This document shows positions 1 to 10,587 of a stretch of DNA of 64,000 nt, piece by piece. How positions within the stretch are numbered: position 1 is the first letter of the stretch; every line of letters starts with the position of its first letter. The DNA is from Strigamia acuminata (lineage: Eukaryota > Arthropoda > Chilopoda > Geophilomorpha > Linotaeniidae), in assembly GCA_949358305.1 (NCBI GenBank), contig CASHSZ010000139.1, forward strand, positions 87,101 through 151,100, given 5' to 3'. Made by a program: the position numbers and the translations under genes. The notes beneath the pieces are model-generated. The model did not search any database and was not told where the DNA came from. It saw only the letters and a list, made by a program, of their open reading frames with translations.

Positions 1-3000
1 TAGAAGGCTCCAATGTAAGTTTTAGAAACATCCAACCGATGATTTGGGAGAATAAACTTTTGATCTCATCACAGTTGACTTAGCACAAACACCACAAGAC
101 CAATGTCTCTGAATGTTCAGAAATAGTGTTTAAACCTTAGTAGAAGGCTCCAATGTAAGTTTTAGAAACATCCAACCAATGATTTGGGAGAATAGATTTT
201 TGATCTCATCACAGTTGACTTAGCACAAACACCACAAGTCCAATGTCTCTGAATGTTTAGAAATAGTTTTTAAACCTTAGTAGAAGCCTTCAATATAAGT
301 TTTAGCAACACCCAAGCAATAAATTTTGAAAAAAAAATTTTGAGCATATTTCACATCGCAGTTGACTTAGCACAAACACCACAAGACCAATGTCTCTGAA
401 TGTTTAGAAATAGTGTTTAAACCTTAGTAGAAGGCTCCAATGTAAGTTTTAGAAACATCCAACCGATGATTTGGGAGAATAGACTTTTGACCTCATCACA
501 GTTGACTTAGCACAAACACCACAAGACCAATGTCTCTGAATGTTCAGAAATAGTGTTTAAACCTTAGTAGAAGGCTCCAATGTAAGTTTTAGAAACATCC
601 AACCGATGATTTGGGAGAATAGACTTTTGATCTCATCACAGTTGACTTAGCACAAACACCACAAGACCAATGTCTCTGAATGTTCAGAAATAGTGTTTAA
701 ACCTTAGTAGAAGGCTCCAATGTAAGTTTTAGAAACATCCAACCAATGATTTGGGAGAATAGACTTTTGATCTCATCACAGTTGACTTAGCACAAACACC
801 ACAAGACCAATGTCTCTGAATGTTCAGAAATAGTGTTTAAACCTTAGTAGAAGGCTCCAATGTAAGTTTTAGAAACATCCAACCGATGATTTGGGAGAAT
901 AGACTTTTGATCTCATCACAGTTGACTTAGCACAAACACCACAAGACCAATGTCTCTGAATGTTCAGAAATAGTGTTTAAACCTTAGTAGAAGCCTTCAA
1001 TGTAAGTTTTAGCAACTTCCAAGCGATGATTTGGGAGAATAGACTTTTGATCTCATCACAGTTGACTTAGCACAAACACCACAAGACCAATGTCTCTGAA
1101 TGTTCAGAAATAGTGTTTAAACCTTAGTAGAAGGTTCCAATGTAAGTTTTAGAAACATCCAACCGATGATTTGGGAGAATAGACTTTTGATCTCATCACA
1201 GTTGACTTAGCACAAACACCACAAGACCAATGTCTCTGAATGTTCAGAAATAGTGTTTAAACCTTAGTAGAAGGTTCCAATGTAAGTTTTAGAAACATCC
1301 AACCGATGATTTGGGAGAATAGACTTTTGATCTCATCACAGTTGACTTAGCACAAACACTACAAGACCAATGTCTCTGAATGTTCAGAAATAGTGTTTAA
1401 ACCTTAGTAGAAGGCTCCAATGTAAGTTTTAGAAACATCCAACCGATGATTTGGGAGAATAGACTTTTGATCTCATCACAGTTGACTTAGCACAAACACC
1501 ACAAGACCAATGTCTCTGAATGTTCAGAAATAGTGTTTAAACTTTAGTAGAAGGCTCCAATGTAAGTTTTAGAAACATTCAACCGATGATTTGGGAGAAT
1601 AGACTTTTGACCTCATCACAGTTGACTTAGCACAAACACCACAAGACCAATGTCTCTGAATGTTCAGAAATAGTGTTTAAACCTTAGTAGAAGCCTTCAA
1701 TATAAGTTTTAGCAACACCCAAGCAATAAATTTTGAAAAAAAAATTTTGAGCTTATTTTACATCACAGTTGACTTAGCACAAACACCACAAGACCAATGT
1801 CTCTGAATGTTTAGAAATAGTGTTTAAACCTTAGTAGAAGGCTCCAATGTAAGTTTTAGAAACATCCAACCGATGATTTGGGAGAATAGACTTTTGATCT
1901 CATCACAGTTGACTTAGCACAAACACCACAAGACCAATGTCTCTGAATGTTCAGAAATAGTGTTTAAACCTTAGTAGAAGGCTCCAATGTAAGTTTTAGA
2001 AACATCCAACCGATGATTTGGGAGAATAGACTTTTGATCTCATCACAGTTGACTTAGCACAAACACCACAAGACCAATGTCTCTGAATGTTCAGAAATAG
2101 TGTTTAAACCTTAGTAGAAGGCTCCAATGTAAGTTTTAGAAACATCCAATCAATGATTTGGGAGAATAGACTTTTGATCTCATCACAGTTGACTTAGCAC
2201 AAACACCACAAGACCAATGTCTCTGAATGTTCAGAAATAGTGTTTAAACCTTAGTAGAAGGCTCCAATGTAAGTTTTAGAAACATCCAACCGATGATTTG
2301 GGAGAATAGACTTTTGATCTCATCACAGTTGACTTAGCACAAACACCACAAGACCAATGTCTCTGAATGTTCAGAAATAGTGTTTAAACCTTAGTAGAAG
2401 CCTTCAATGTAAGTTTGAGCAACATCCAAGCGATGATTTGGGAGAATAGACTTTTGATCTCATCACAGTTGACTTAGCACAAACACCACAAGACCAATGT
2501 CTCTGAATGTTCAGAAATAGTGTTTAAACCTTAGTAGAAGGTTCCAATGTAAGTTTTAGAAACATCCAACCGATGATTTGGGAGAATAGACTTTTGATCT
2601 CATCACAGTTGACTTAGCACAAACACTACAAGACCAATGTCTCTGAATGTTCAGAAATAGTGTTTAAACCTTAGTAGAAGGCTCCAATGTAAGTTTTAGA
2701 AACATCCAACCGATGATTTGGGAGAATAGACTTTTGATCTCATCACAGTTGACTTAGCACAAACACCACAAGACCAATGTCTCTGAATGTTCAGAAATAG
2801 TGTTTAAACCTTAGTAGAAGGCTCCAATGTAAGTTTTAGAAACATCCAACCGATGATTTGGGAGAATAGACTTTTGATCTCATCACAGTTGACTTAGCAC
2901 AAACACCACAAGACCAATGTCTCTGAATGTTCAGAAATAGTGTTTAAACCTTAGTAGAAGGCTCCAATGTAAGTTTTAGAAACATCCAATCAATGATTTG

Positions 3001-5308
3001 GGAGAATAGACTTTTGATCTCATCACAGTTGACTTAGCACAAACACCACAAGACCAATGTCTCTGAATGTTCAGAAATAGTGTTTAAACCTTAGTAGAAG
3101 GCTCCAATGTAAGTTTTAGAAACATCCAACCGATGATTTGGGAGAATAGACTTTTGATCTCATCACAGTTGACTTAGCACAAACACCACAAGACCAATGT
3201 CTCTGAATGTTCAGAAATAGTGTTTAAACCTTAGTAGAAGCCTTCAATGTAAGTTTTAGCAACATCCAAGCGATGATTTGGGAGAATAGACTTTTGATCT
3301 CATCACAGTTGACTTAGCACAAACACCACAAGACCAATGTCTCTGAATGTTCAGAAATAGTGTTTAAACCTTAGTAGAAGGTTCCAATGTAAGTTTTAGA
3401 AACATCCAACCGATGATTTGGGAGAATAGACTTTTGATCTCATCACAGTTGACTTAGCACAAACACTACAAGACCAATGTCTCTGAATGTTCAGAAATAG
3501 TGTTTAAACCTTAGTAGAAGGCTCCAATGTAAGTTTTAGAAACATCCAACCGATGATTTGGGAGAATAGACTTTTGATCTCATCACAGTTGACTTAGCAC
3601 AAACACCACAAGACCAATGTCTCTGAATGTTCAGAAATAGTGTTTAAACTTTAGTAGAAGGCTCCAATGTAAGTTTTAGAAACATTCAACCGATGATTTG
3701 GGAGAATAGACTTTTGACCTCATCACAGTTGACTTAGCACAAACACCACAAGACCAATGTCTCTGAATGTTCAGAAATAGTGTTTAAACCTTAGTAGAAG
3801 GCTCCAATGTAAGTTTTAGAAACATCCAACCAATGATTTGGGAGAATAGACTTTTGATCTCATCACAGTTGACTTAGCACAAACACCACAAGACCAATGT
3901 CTCTGAATGTTCAGAAATAGTGTTTAAACCTTAGTAGAAGGCTCCAATGTAAGTTTTAGAAACATCCAACCGATGATTTGGGAGAATAGACTTTTGATCT
4001 CATCACAGTTGACTTAGCACAAACACCACAAGTCCAATGTCTCTGAATGTTCAGAAATAGTGTTTAAACCTTAGTAGAAGCCTTCAATATAAGTTTTAGC
4101 AACACCCAAGCAATAAATTTTGAAAAAAAAATTTTGAGCTTATTTTACATCACAGTTGACTTAGCACAAACACCACAAGACCAATGTCTCTGAATGTTCA
4201 GAAATAGTGTTTAAACCTTAGTAGAAGGCTCCAATGTAAGTTTTAGAAACATCCAACCAATGATTTGGGAGAATAGACTTTTGATCTCATCACAGTTGAC
4301 TTAGCACAAACACCACAAGACCAATGTCTCTGAATGTTCAGAAATAGTGTTTAAACCTTAGTAGAAGGCTCCAATGTAAGTTTTAGAAACATCCAACCAA
4401 TGATTTGGGAGAATAGACTTTTGATCTCATCACAGTTGACTTAGCACAAACACCACAAGACCAATGTCTCTGAATGTTCAGAAATAGTGTTTAAACCTTA
4501 GTAGAAGGCTCCAATGTAAGTTTTAGAAACATCCAACCAATGATTTGGGAGAATAGACTTTTGATCTCATCACAGTTGACTTAGCACAAACACCACAAGA
4601 CCAATGTCTCTGAATGTTCAGAAATAGTGTTTAAACCTTAGTAGAAGGCTCCAATGTAAGTTTTAGAAACATCCAACCGATGATTTGGGAGAATAAACTT
4701 TTGATCTCATCACAGTTGACTTAGCACAAACACCACAAGACCAATGTCTCTGAATGTTCAGAAATAGTGTTTAAACCTTAGTAGAAGGCTCCAATGTAAG
4801 TTTTAGAAACATCCAACCAATGATTTGGGAGAATAGATTTTTGATCTCATCACAGTTGACTTAGCACAAACACCACAAGTCCAATGTCTCTGAATGTTTA
4901 GAAATAGTTTTTAAACCTTAGTAGAAGCCTTCAATATACGTTTTAGCAACACCCAAGCAATAAATTTTGAAAAAAAAATTTTGAGCATATTTCACATCGC
5001 AGTTGACTTAGCACAAACACCACAAGACCAATGTCTCTGAATGTTTAGAAATAGTGTTTAAACCTTAGTAGAAGGCTCCAATGTAAGTTTTAGAAACATC
5101 CAACCGATGATTTGGGAGAATAGACTTTTGATCTCATCACAGTTGACTTAGCACAAACACCACAAGACCAATGTCTCTGAATGTTCAGAAATAGTGTTTA
5201 AACCTTAGTAGAAGGCTCCAATGTAAGTTTTAGAAACATCCAACCGATGATTTGGGAGAATAGACTTTTGATCTCATCACAGTTGACTTAGCACAAACAC
5301 CACAAGAC
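1..5308. repeat. Satellite array A (140-bp monomer)
   Basis: Tandem array of a 140-bp monomer, starting at the window edge and ending where element 1 inserts. The period is direct: the motif accttagtag recurs at 421, 561, 701 and so on. Longer 147-bp monomers start at 274, 1681, about 4071 and 4915; each carries an A-tract block (see the entry at 1681). Most monomers contain the dyad TCTGAA-TG-TTCAGA and the 8-bp palindrome GTTTAAAC. A six-monomer block (840 bp) with the diagnostic gccttc, ggttcc and actttag monomers recurs around 2.1-3.8 kb. No open reading frame or gene is visible. Phase, sequence and order match the other three arrays, so A-D are one array split by insertions. Confidence 0.98.
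1681..1827. repeat. 147-bp variant satellite monomer (example)
   Basis: Representative long monomer. Its start (accttagtag, then gccttcaatataag) and its end (gttgacttagcac onward) are ordinary satellite. The segment corresponding to consensus positions about 42-80 is replaced by a different, 7-bp longer block containing the direct repeat AAATTTTGA twice around an A-run. Three subtypes recur in fixed places in the higher-order unit, told apart by gagctcatttcacatcg, gagcttattttacatca and gagcatatttcacatcg. The A/T tracts predict bent DNA, which is inference. Confidence 0.9.
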
Positions 5309-6814
5309 TGTTGCAACTGGCCTGGGCTGGGCCAATTAAGAAACAAAGGACCTTCTTTTTGACCGCTGATTTTGTATAGTGGCTTTGAAGATTCAATGTC
5401 CATCTGTCAGGCATCCAGAACAGCAGGTACTTTGGAGGAAACAAGGTGTTTTTACTCCTCACTCATTCTGCTAATAAAATCCACGGGAGTAAAAATAAAC
5501 ATCGTTTAATATCATTGAAAACATGAATAACACAGATACAATGCAGCGCGAGAGCAGAAACAAAGCAGTTACACTTAAAACAATAAACTATAACAAGTGC
5601 AATCACATAAGCATTGTATAAGGACATATGCACTTGAAAGTAAGGAAGCCTTAGGTCCCTGAAAAAGGGAGGAAATAAACCATCTGATACAAATAGACTA
5701 CCGTACAGGGCATCAAGTACATTTGCTTAAGCCTAACAACTGAAAACCTACATTAAATGTAATAAATCAGTTTTACAATCAATCTTTAGATGCTATATTC
5801 AAGAACCCATTAGAAATGCATTAAATCCTAGTAAATATTCATGAAACACAAGAAAAAGAATAAATATAGAGGTTTTCTACCAATCAAATTGCAGCTCTAC
5901 AGTGAGTGCAGTATTTACATCAGAAAGCATTATCATCATGCAATAAAACTTAAGACTATTACATTGCTAAATACACAAATGCCCAATTACTCACAAATAC
6001 CTCATAAAACCCACAAAAAGGTAATTTTAAATACATCTTTACAGAGACACTTAAGCCACGCCCACAGCAATGGCGGACAAGGAGAGAGAGATTGCTCATA
6101 TGAGCACAAAAGCAATCCAATTAACCTTCCAGGACAAGTGAGAGGCATTTTAAGGTAACAAATTAATTAATAGGTATACAAACAACTAATATAGGTGGTT
6201 TTTAATCCGTGACAGGACCTGGAACATTTCTACCAGCTGTCCAGAGGCGGACACGCATGGGAGGCGATCATTTGCACGCATTTTGGACGTTTTCACACCT
6301 GAAACGAGCGGTGTTGAACTCACATGCGCACAATAGACACACAGGACATTAAACAAGGTAGGAAAATTGCTAATAAACTGATAAAATGCACTGAATGCAT
6401 TTAAACATTAATAATAACAGTTAGATCTCTTCCAGTCCACATTTGAATTGAGCGAGATGCATCCAGCTTGTCAGACTGCTTACACTAATGAACTGGAAAT
6501 AGATAACACTCAAGAAACAGGTAAAAATTGCACAAAACGTTAATAAGTGACAACAAAAACTTACAAAGCAATATTTTGACATTTCAGATAATTAATTCAC
6601 ATGGCAAACGTTCACGGCAATGACACTAGTACACATGTGCTATGAAAACATCGATTTCAGACACGGAAATATTCAGATAATTGACAAATTCAAACTCAAA
6701 CACACAAGAATGTTATTAAAAACGTTTTGTCTGTATTTCCAGGAAATTGCCACATGTATAGATTTTCTTCCTAGCCGGTAAACGTTTTGACAACTCCATT
6801 TGTTGCTAGCAACA
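5309..6814 (-). repeat. 3' LTR of element 1
   Basis: This 1506-bp repeat is the 3' LTR, because the element reads on the minus strand. Its sense start (6814 downward) is a perfect 14-bp palindrome made of TGTTGCT followed by AGCAACA. Its sense end contains the palindrome GTTGCAAC. A 105-codon open frame on the opposite strand occurs in both LTR copies and looks fortuitous. I saw no convincing AATAAA poly(A) signal in the sense direction. Confidence 0.95.
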
Positions 6815-6842
6815 AAGATTGCCGGCCGAAAGAAAGAAACCG
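6815..6842 (-). promoter_or_regulatory. Putative polypurine-tract equivalent of element 1
   Basis: The sense sequence just before the 3' LTR is a pyrimidine run followed by CGGCCGGCAATCTT, then the LTR. It is not a classical long polypurine tract. The same layout (pyrimidine run, then YGGYNGGNA) precedes the 3' LTR of the other two elements, which supports a shared function such as priming plus-strand DNA. That role is inferred from position. Confidence 0.4.
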
Positions 6843-6847
6843 ACATC

Positions 6848-9523
6848 CTATGTAATTCTTTGACGTAATAGGTTTGAAATCCATTCAGGTATTCTTTTAC
6901 CAACAGCGACCAAGCTTAACTTGACCAGTGTATTTATCATCTGTTTTTGTTTCAGTGGATCTTCTGAATAGAAACCATATTCTTGATGAGTGAAAGAAAA
7001 TTTCTGATTTTTGCCTACAAACGACTTCATCTTTGCGCAAGGCGATCTATATCGATACTTAGGACGACGTGCATCTGCTTCCTTTACCAATTCGATTTCT
7101 GCGCCAACATTTCGATCTTGTTTGATAATAGTTTGACTCAAAACGTCTCTTGTATTTCTGAATAGTAAAGGTTTTTTGTCTATTTTCAGCAACTCGAGAA
7201 GCTTTTCCTTTTTTCCCAAGAACATTGGGCCTTTAATCGATTGAATTTCCTCTAGATTACTTCGAATCGAGCCCCAGAAATTTAAAAAGTCCGGGTGGGA
7301 TAACCTTACACTCCAATTCCGAGTCCAACTCTTCTCCACACGGTAACGAGGAATATTTTCCCGGCCGAAAGAACCAAGTAGCCAGCTCTTGACTGCATTT
7401 CCAGATCCTTCCTTTCGAGAAAGCATGGTCTTTGATGATTTGGGAAGGTTTGAGTTGACTGTGCAGAAACAACTTGACTTTTCATCTGAAATTTGACTCA
7501 ACTTCTTGCGATGGACGACTTCCGATGCTTGAGTTGCGATTAGGACCGGATTTTTTGATTTGTTCCGGATAATTTGGCCTTGTTCTACCGAGAGACACGA
7601 TACAGCTGCGCTAGTATCCGAATATTCATCCAAATCGTGGTTTGTGTTTCCAATCGAACCATTGGCAATCCAACCAAATATCGTGCGAGACAAACCAAAT
7701 GTTTTGCTAATTCGTTTTCTTCCACAGAGAGCAACTTTCCAAAAGTTGTCACCTCCTATTAGGAAGTCAATTTCATCCGTGACTGACGGATGCGGTTCAG
7801 CTAATTCCAATCCAAACGCCAATATTTTCTTGATAGTTTCGGCGTTTGTCAGTCCACTGACTGTGGGCAACGCTTTAGCTTTTAACGCATCAAATGTAAG
7901 CTTTTGATTTCCGTGACGTGACTGTAGCTCTACTGGAATTACGTCGTAATTAGCGGGAACCGCATGTTCATCATCCAATCGCTTCATCATGTATGCTACG
8001 GATCCCTTCTTTGTCATCCGAAGGCATTCGACCAATTTGGTAGATACGTACGACCGGTGACTCCCGGGGTCAAGAAGACCTCGGACGATAACTGGCTCCT
8101 TGTTTTTTCGGATTAATTGAGCTGAAAATACCATCAACTGAATACTCGATGCAACTGCTAAAGATACATTTGCAGAGACACTGGATTGGGTGGGAATTTC
8201 TTCTTTCTTTTCAGCAGGTTTCTCTTCACCTTTGGAGCAGATTATCGTGTGATGTCGACCCCCACATTTCCTGCAACTGAAGCTTACCAAGCAGTCTTTC
8301 GCCGAATGATTTCTGCGGAGGCAATTAAAGCATAAGCGCTTTTGTTTAGCGATTTCTGTTCGTTCCGCAACAGTAAGAGAAGCGTCGCATTTCGCATTAT
8401 AATGTGATCCGTCACAAAAAACGCAGACGATTTTTCCCGACCCCATTGGACCGGATGGTTTAGGTTTGTCCTTCCCTGACTGTGAGGTGAAACAGGTTGA
8501 CATGGTGCCTTTTCGCGCAAAATCCGACTCTTTCGGTGACTTTTCTGATTTTTCTTGTTTTTTCTTAGATGCTTTTGCTTTCAGAACCGTTTCTTCAGCG
8601 AGCTCAGCAATCCGCAGTTCTTCCGCAACAAAGTCCACAAACTTTAGTACGTTGTCCATGCGACCCTGGTTGGTGCGGTGGTAACGTTTCGCTATGTCAG
8701 GTGGAAACTTTTCCAGAAGGTCAGGCACAAGGAAAAGACCAGCTGTTCGGATAGGTACATGTAGTTTATCGAGCGTTTTTAATGAGGATGAAATCGATGT
8801 CAACAATTGCTTGACCGGCAGGACTGGATACATCTCGTGTACCGCCTTGAGTTCGCGTATCGACTTTACCAACGCATTCTTCTGATTAATTTCAGATCCA
8901 TAACGACTTCTTAGCTCTGCCAATGCAAGAGAGTAAGAGTCTTTGGTTAGTGGAAAAGATCCAACGACCTTTTCCGCATCTCCGGTACAGGTTGACTTCA
9001 AGTATTGTAGTTTCTCGATGTCCGACAATTCATCGTTCTTGTCGACAGCAGCATCGAACATGTCTATATATGACTGGAACTTCAGTGGGCTTCCATCATA
9101 TTTGGTGATCTCAATCTTGGGTAGGCGTAAGTTATGCTTCTTTGACGACACCGATGTGAATCCGGTGTTGAACGTCTGTGAAGCAATGGCACTAGCTCCC
9201 AAGGAGGTTGAACTGGTCCGGGCGACTTCCACTCGCTTCTTCAAGTGGTTGACCTTCGATCCAATCTTGTCCAAACGAACGATGAAATCCAGATATTTCT
9301 CTCTTGCCAGGTGCGGTTGGAGAACGGTGAGATCATCTATCAATGTAGCATGTTGCTCCTGAATTGATTGGGAAATGGCATCCAACTCCCCAAAATCCTG
9401 CATGTTTGTTGACGTTCCCAACAAGTCTTCTATGTTCCCTATCTTCGATTTCCATAAGATTTCCCATTCTTCTATCTGATCTGCGGACGGCGGCGCGACT
9501 GGAGTGGTTACTGGAAGTGACAT
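6848..9523 (-). CDS. Gag-protease polyprotein with unknown C-terminal extension (element 1)
   Basis: One 891-residue frame starting at ATG 9523 and ending in TAG at 6848, only 33 bp from the 3' LTR. Residues about 133-280 match the DUF1759 gag domain of BEL/Pao elements (LPKIEITKYDG, then DIEKLQYL). Three zinc knuckles follow: C367-C370-H374-C379, C398-C401-H406-C411 and C417-C420-H424/H425-C429. The DUF1758-type aspartic protease has its active site at D485 in LLDPGSHRSY, with Pro where retropepsins normally have Ser or Thr, and ends near the FGW motif (W618). Beyond about residue 640 I recognise nothing: no YxDD, RNase H or DDE motif. Gag would form particles and bind RNA; protease would cleave the polyprotein. 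About 270 unrecognised codons without a stop suggest recent loss of pol by replacement, or a retained novel domain. Gag and protease are closely similar to those of element 3. Confidence 0.9.
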   Translation of the reverse strand: MSLPVTTPVAPPSADQIEEWEILWKSKIGNIEDLLGTSTNMQDFGELDAISQSIQEQHATLIDDLTVLQPHLAREKYLDFIVRLDKIGSKVNHLKKRVEVARTSSTSLGASAIASQTFNTGFTSVSSKKHNLRLPKIEITKYDGSPLKFQSYIDMFDAAVDKNDELSDIEKLQYLKSTCTGDAEKVVGSFPLTKDSYSLALAELRSRYGSEINQKNALVKSIRELKAVHEMYPVLPVKQLLTSISSSLKTLDKLHVPIRTAGLFLVPDLLEKFPPDIAKRYHRTNQGRMDNVLKFVDFVAEELRIAELAEETVLKAKASKKKQEKSEKSPKESDFARKGTMSTCFTSQSGKDKPKPSGPMGSGKIVCVFCDGSHYNAKCDASLTVAERTEIAKQKRLCFNCLRRNHSAKDCLVSFSCRKCGGRHHTIICSKGEEKPAEKKEEIPTQSSVSANVSLAVASSIQLMVFSAQLIRKNKEPVIVRGLLDPGSHRSYVSTKLVECLRMTKKGSVAYMMKRLDDEHAVPANYDVIPVELQSRHGNQKLTFDALKAKALPTVSGLTNAETIKKILAFGLELAEPHPSVTDEIDFLIGGDNFWKVALCGRKRISKTFGLSRTIFGWIANGSIGNTNHDLDEYSDTSAAVSCLSVEQGQIIRNKSKNPVLIATQASEVVHRKKLSQISDEKSSCFCTVNSNLPKSSKTMLSRKEGSGNAVKSWLLGSFGRENIPRYRVEKSWTRNWSVRLSHPDFLNFWGSIRSNLEEIQSIKGPMFLGKKEKLLELLKIDKKPLLFRNTRDVLSQTIIKQDRNVGAEIELVKEADARRPKYRYRSPCAKMKSFVGKNQKFSFTHQEYGFYSEDPLKQKQMINTLVKLSLVAVGKRIPEWISNLLRQRIT

Positions 9524-10587
9524 TTTTCAGATAAGTAAACTTTGACAACAGGAATTGATTCTTTGTGTAAAAATAAAATCTTCTTTTCCAGTTGGATCCC
9601 AACCCAACGGACGACACACTAAGGGCAAAGCAGAGACACCAACAAACAAAAAGGACGGATTTGACTTACACCCTCGAATTTCGACCTCGAAATCCCACGT
9701 TCAAGGATCGATGCGACAGCGCTTAATTTATGTGAGCTAACTATTGATTTTGGAGATGACAAAGACCCCCAAAACCCCGAGTCACAATAAATTTCGATAC
9801 GCTTATATCTACGGAAATGCACACTGGCGTAATTAAGACGACAATTGCTCTCTGCCTAATGCAGTAATGGCGAGCGAACTTGAGTATTTGCCCAGATTCA
9901 ATTGTAGATTTAACAACCAAATTGCAAACAAAACACTCCTAACTGAATTATTCTCGAAAATCTTTTCTTATTAGACCAAAACTGATCACTTGAATAAGAC
10001 TTTGCTAAATAAACGATTTGTTTTCCCTCAAAGACCCGACTGAATGCTGGACGTATACTTAAGAAGATTATATACAATTTATTTGAGACAAAATTATAAA
10101 TATAAATCTTTGATTCAGATGGACATCGCATTGCGTTGTGTGATGATTGACGACTAGTTGACAGCCAGGAACGTCCGCGACCAGTGGTGCACTGTGGCTT
10201 GAACTCCACACTGAGGACGTTGTCCACTCTTAGGAGATCCGCTGCCACGATGACACAAGACGGGGAAAGGACGATTTGCTCCAAGCAGGCGAATTTACTG
10301 CACGGCTCACTGACACCTGGCACAAACTCGTGTGCGCACTTGAAGACAGACGGCGCTAAGCAGCTGGAAACACCTGATGCACTTGAAATACACCTTTCTG
10401 CACTCTCACAAGATACGTGACCGCAACTGACCGGAAATACAGGCGTACAACGGCGCACGGACGACACGCATACAAAAAGCACTGGTGCTTGACACTTGAA
10501 TTGAGAGCAAATCATAAATCACACAATAAACCTGGCACAGACTCGAATTCGCGATGACACGAAGTATCCTGGTCACGGCACCAAAAA
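9524..10587 (-). other. 5' leader of element 1
   Basis: This 1064-bp region lies between the 5' LTR and the gag ATG. It holds the primer-binding site at its LTR end and a 201-codon ATG frame (9910-10515). That frame is Cys-rich in its first half, matches no family I know, and is probably fortuitous. A purine-rich sense tract (CTGGAAAAGAAGATT, about 9577-9591) resembles one in the leader of element 3. A second frame enters from the LTR and crosses the primer-binding site (10406-10693). I see no other recognisable gene. Confidence 0.6.
10566..10583 (-). promoter_or_regulatory. Primer-binding site of element 1 (tRNA-His-like)
   Basis: Four bases after the 5' LTR, the sense strand reads TGGTGCCGTGACCAGGAT. 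This matches 16 of 18 positions of the complement of the metazoan tRNA-His 3' end as I remember it (ending TCACGGCACCA). TGG is the expected complement of the tRNA CCA tail. Minus-strand DNA synthesis would start here. Confidence 0.75.

Noticed and set aside
1-5308. CRISPR-like regular repeat
   Set aside because: The repeats are head-to-tail 140-bp monomers without unique spacers, in an animal genome. This is satellite DNA.
5277-5462. 61-codon minus frame at the start of element 1
   Set aside because: It is the LTR part of a frame repeated in the other LTR, runs into satellite at its end, and has no domain.
5841-6158. 105-codon plus-strand frame in both LTRs of element 1 (also 11120-11437)
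   Set aside because: It is antisense to the element, duplicated only because the LTR is duplicated, low in complexity, and unlike any known protein.
9910-10515. 201-codon Cys-rich frame in the leader of element 1
   Set aside because: No recognisable family, no counterpart in element 3, and it lies in the untranslated leader. Noted in the leader entry but not called as a gene.
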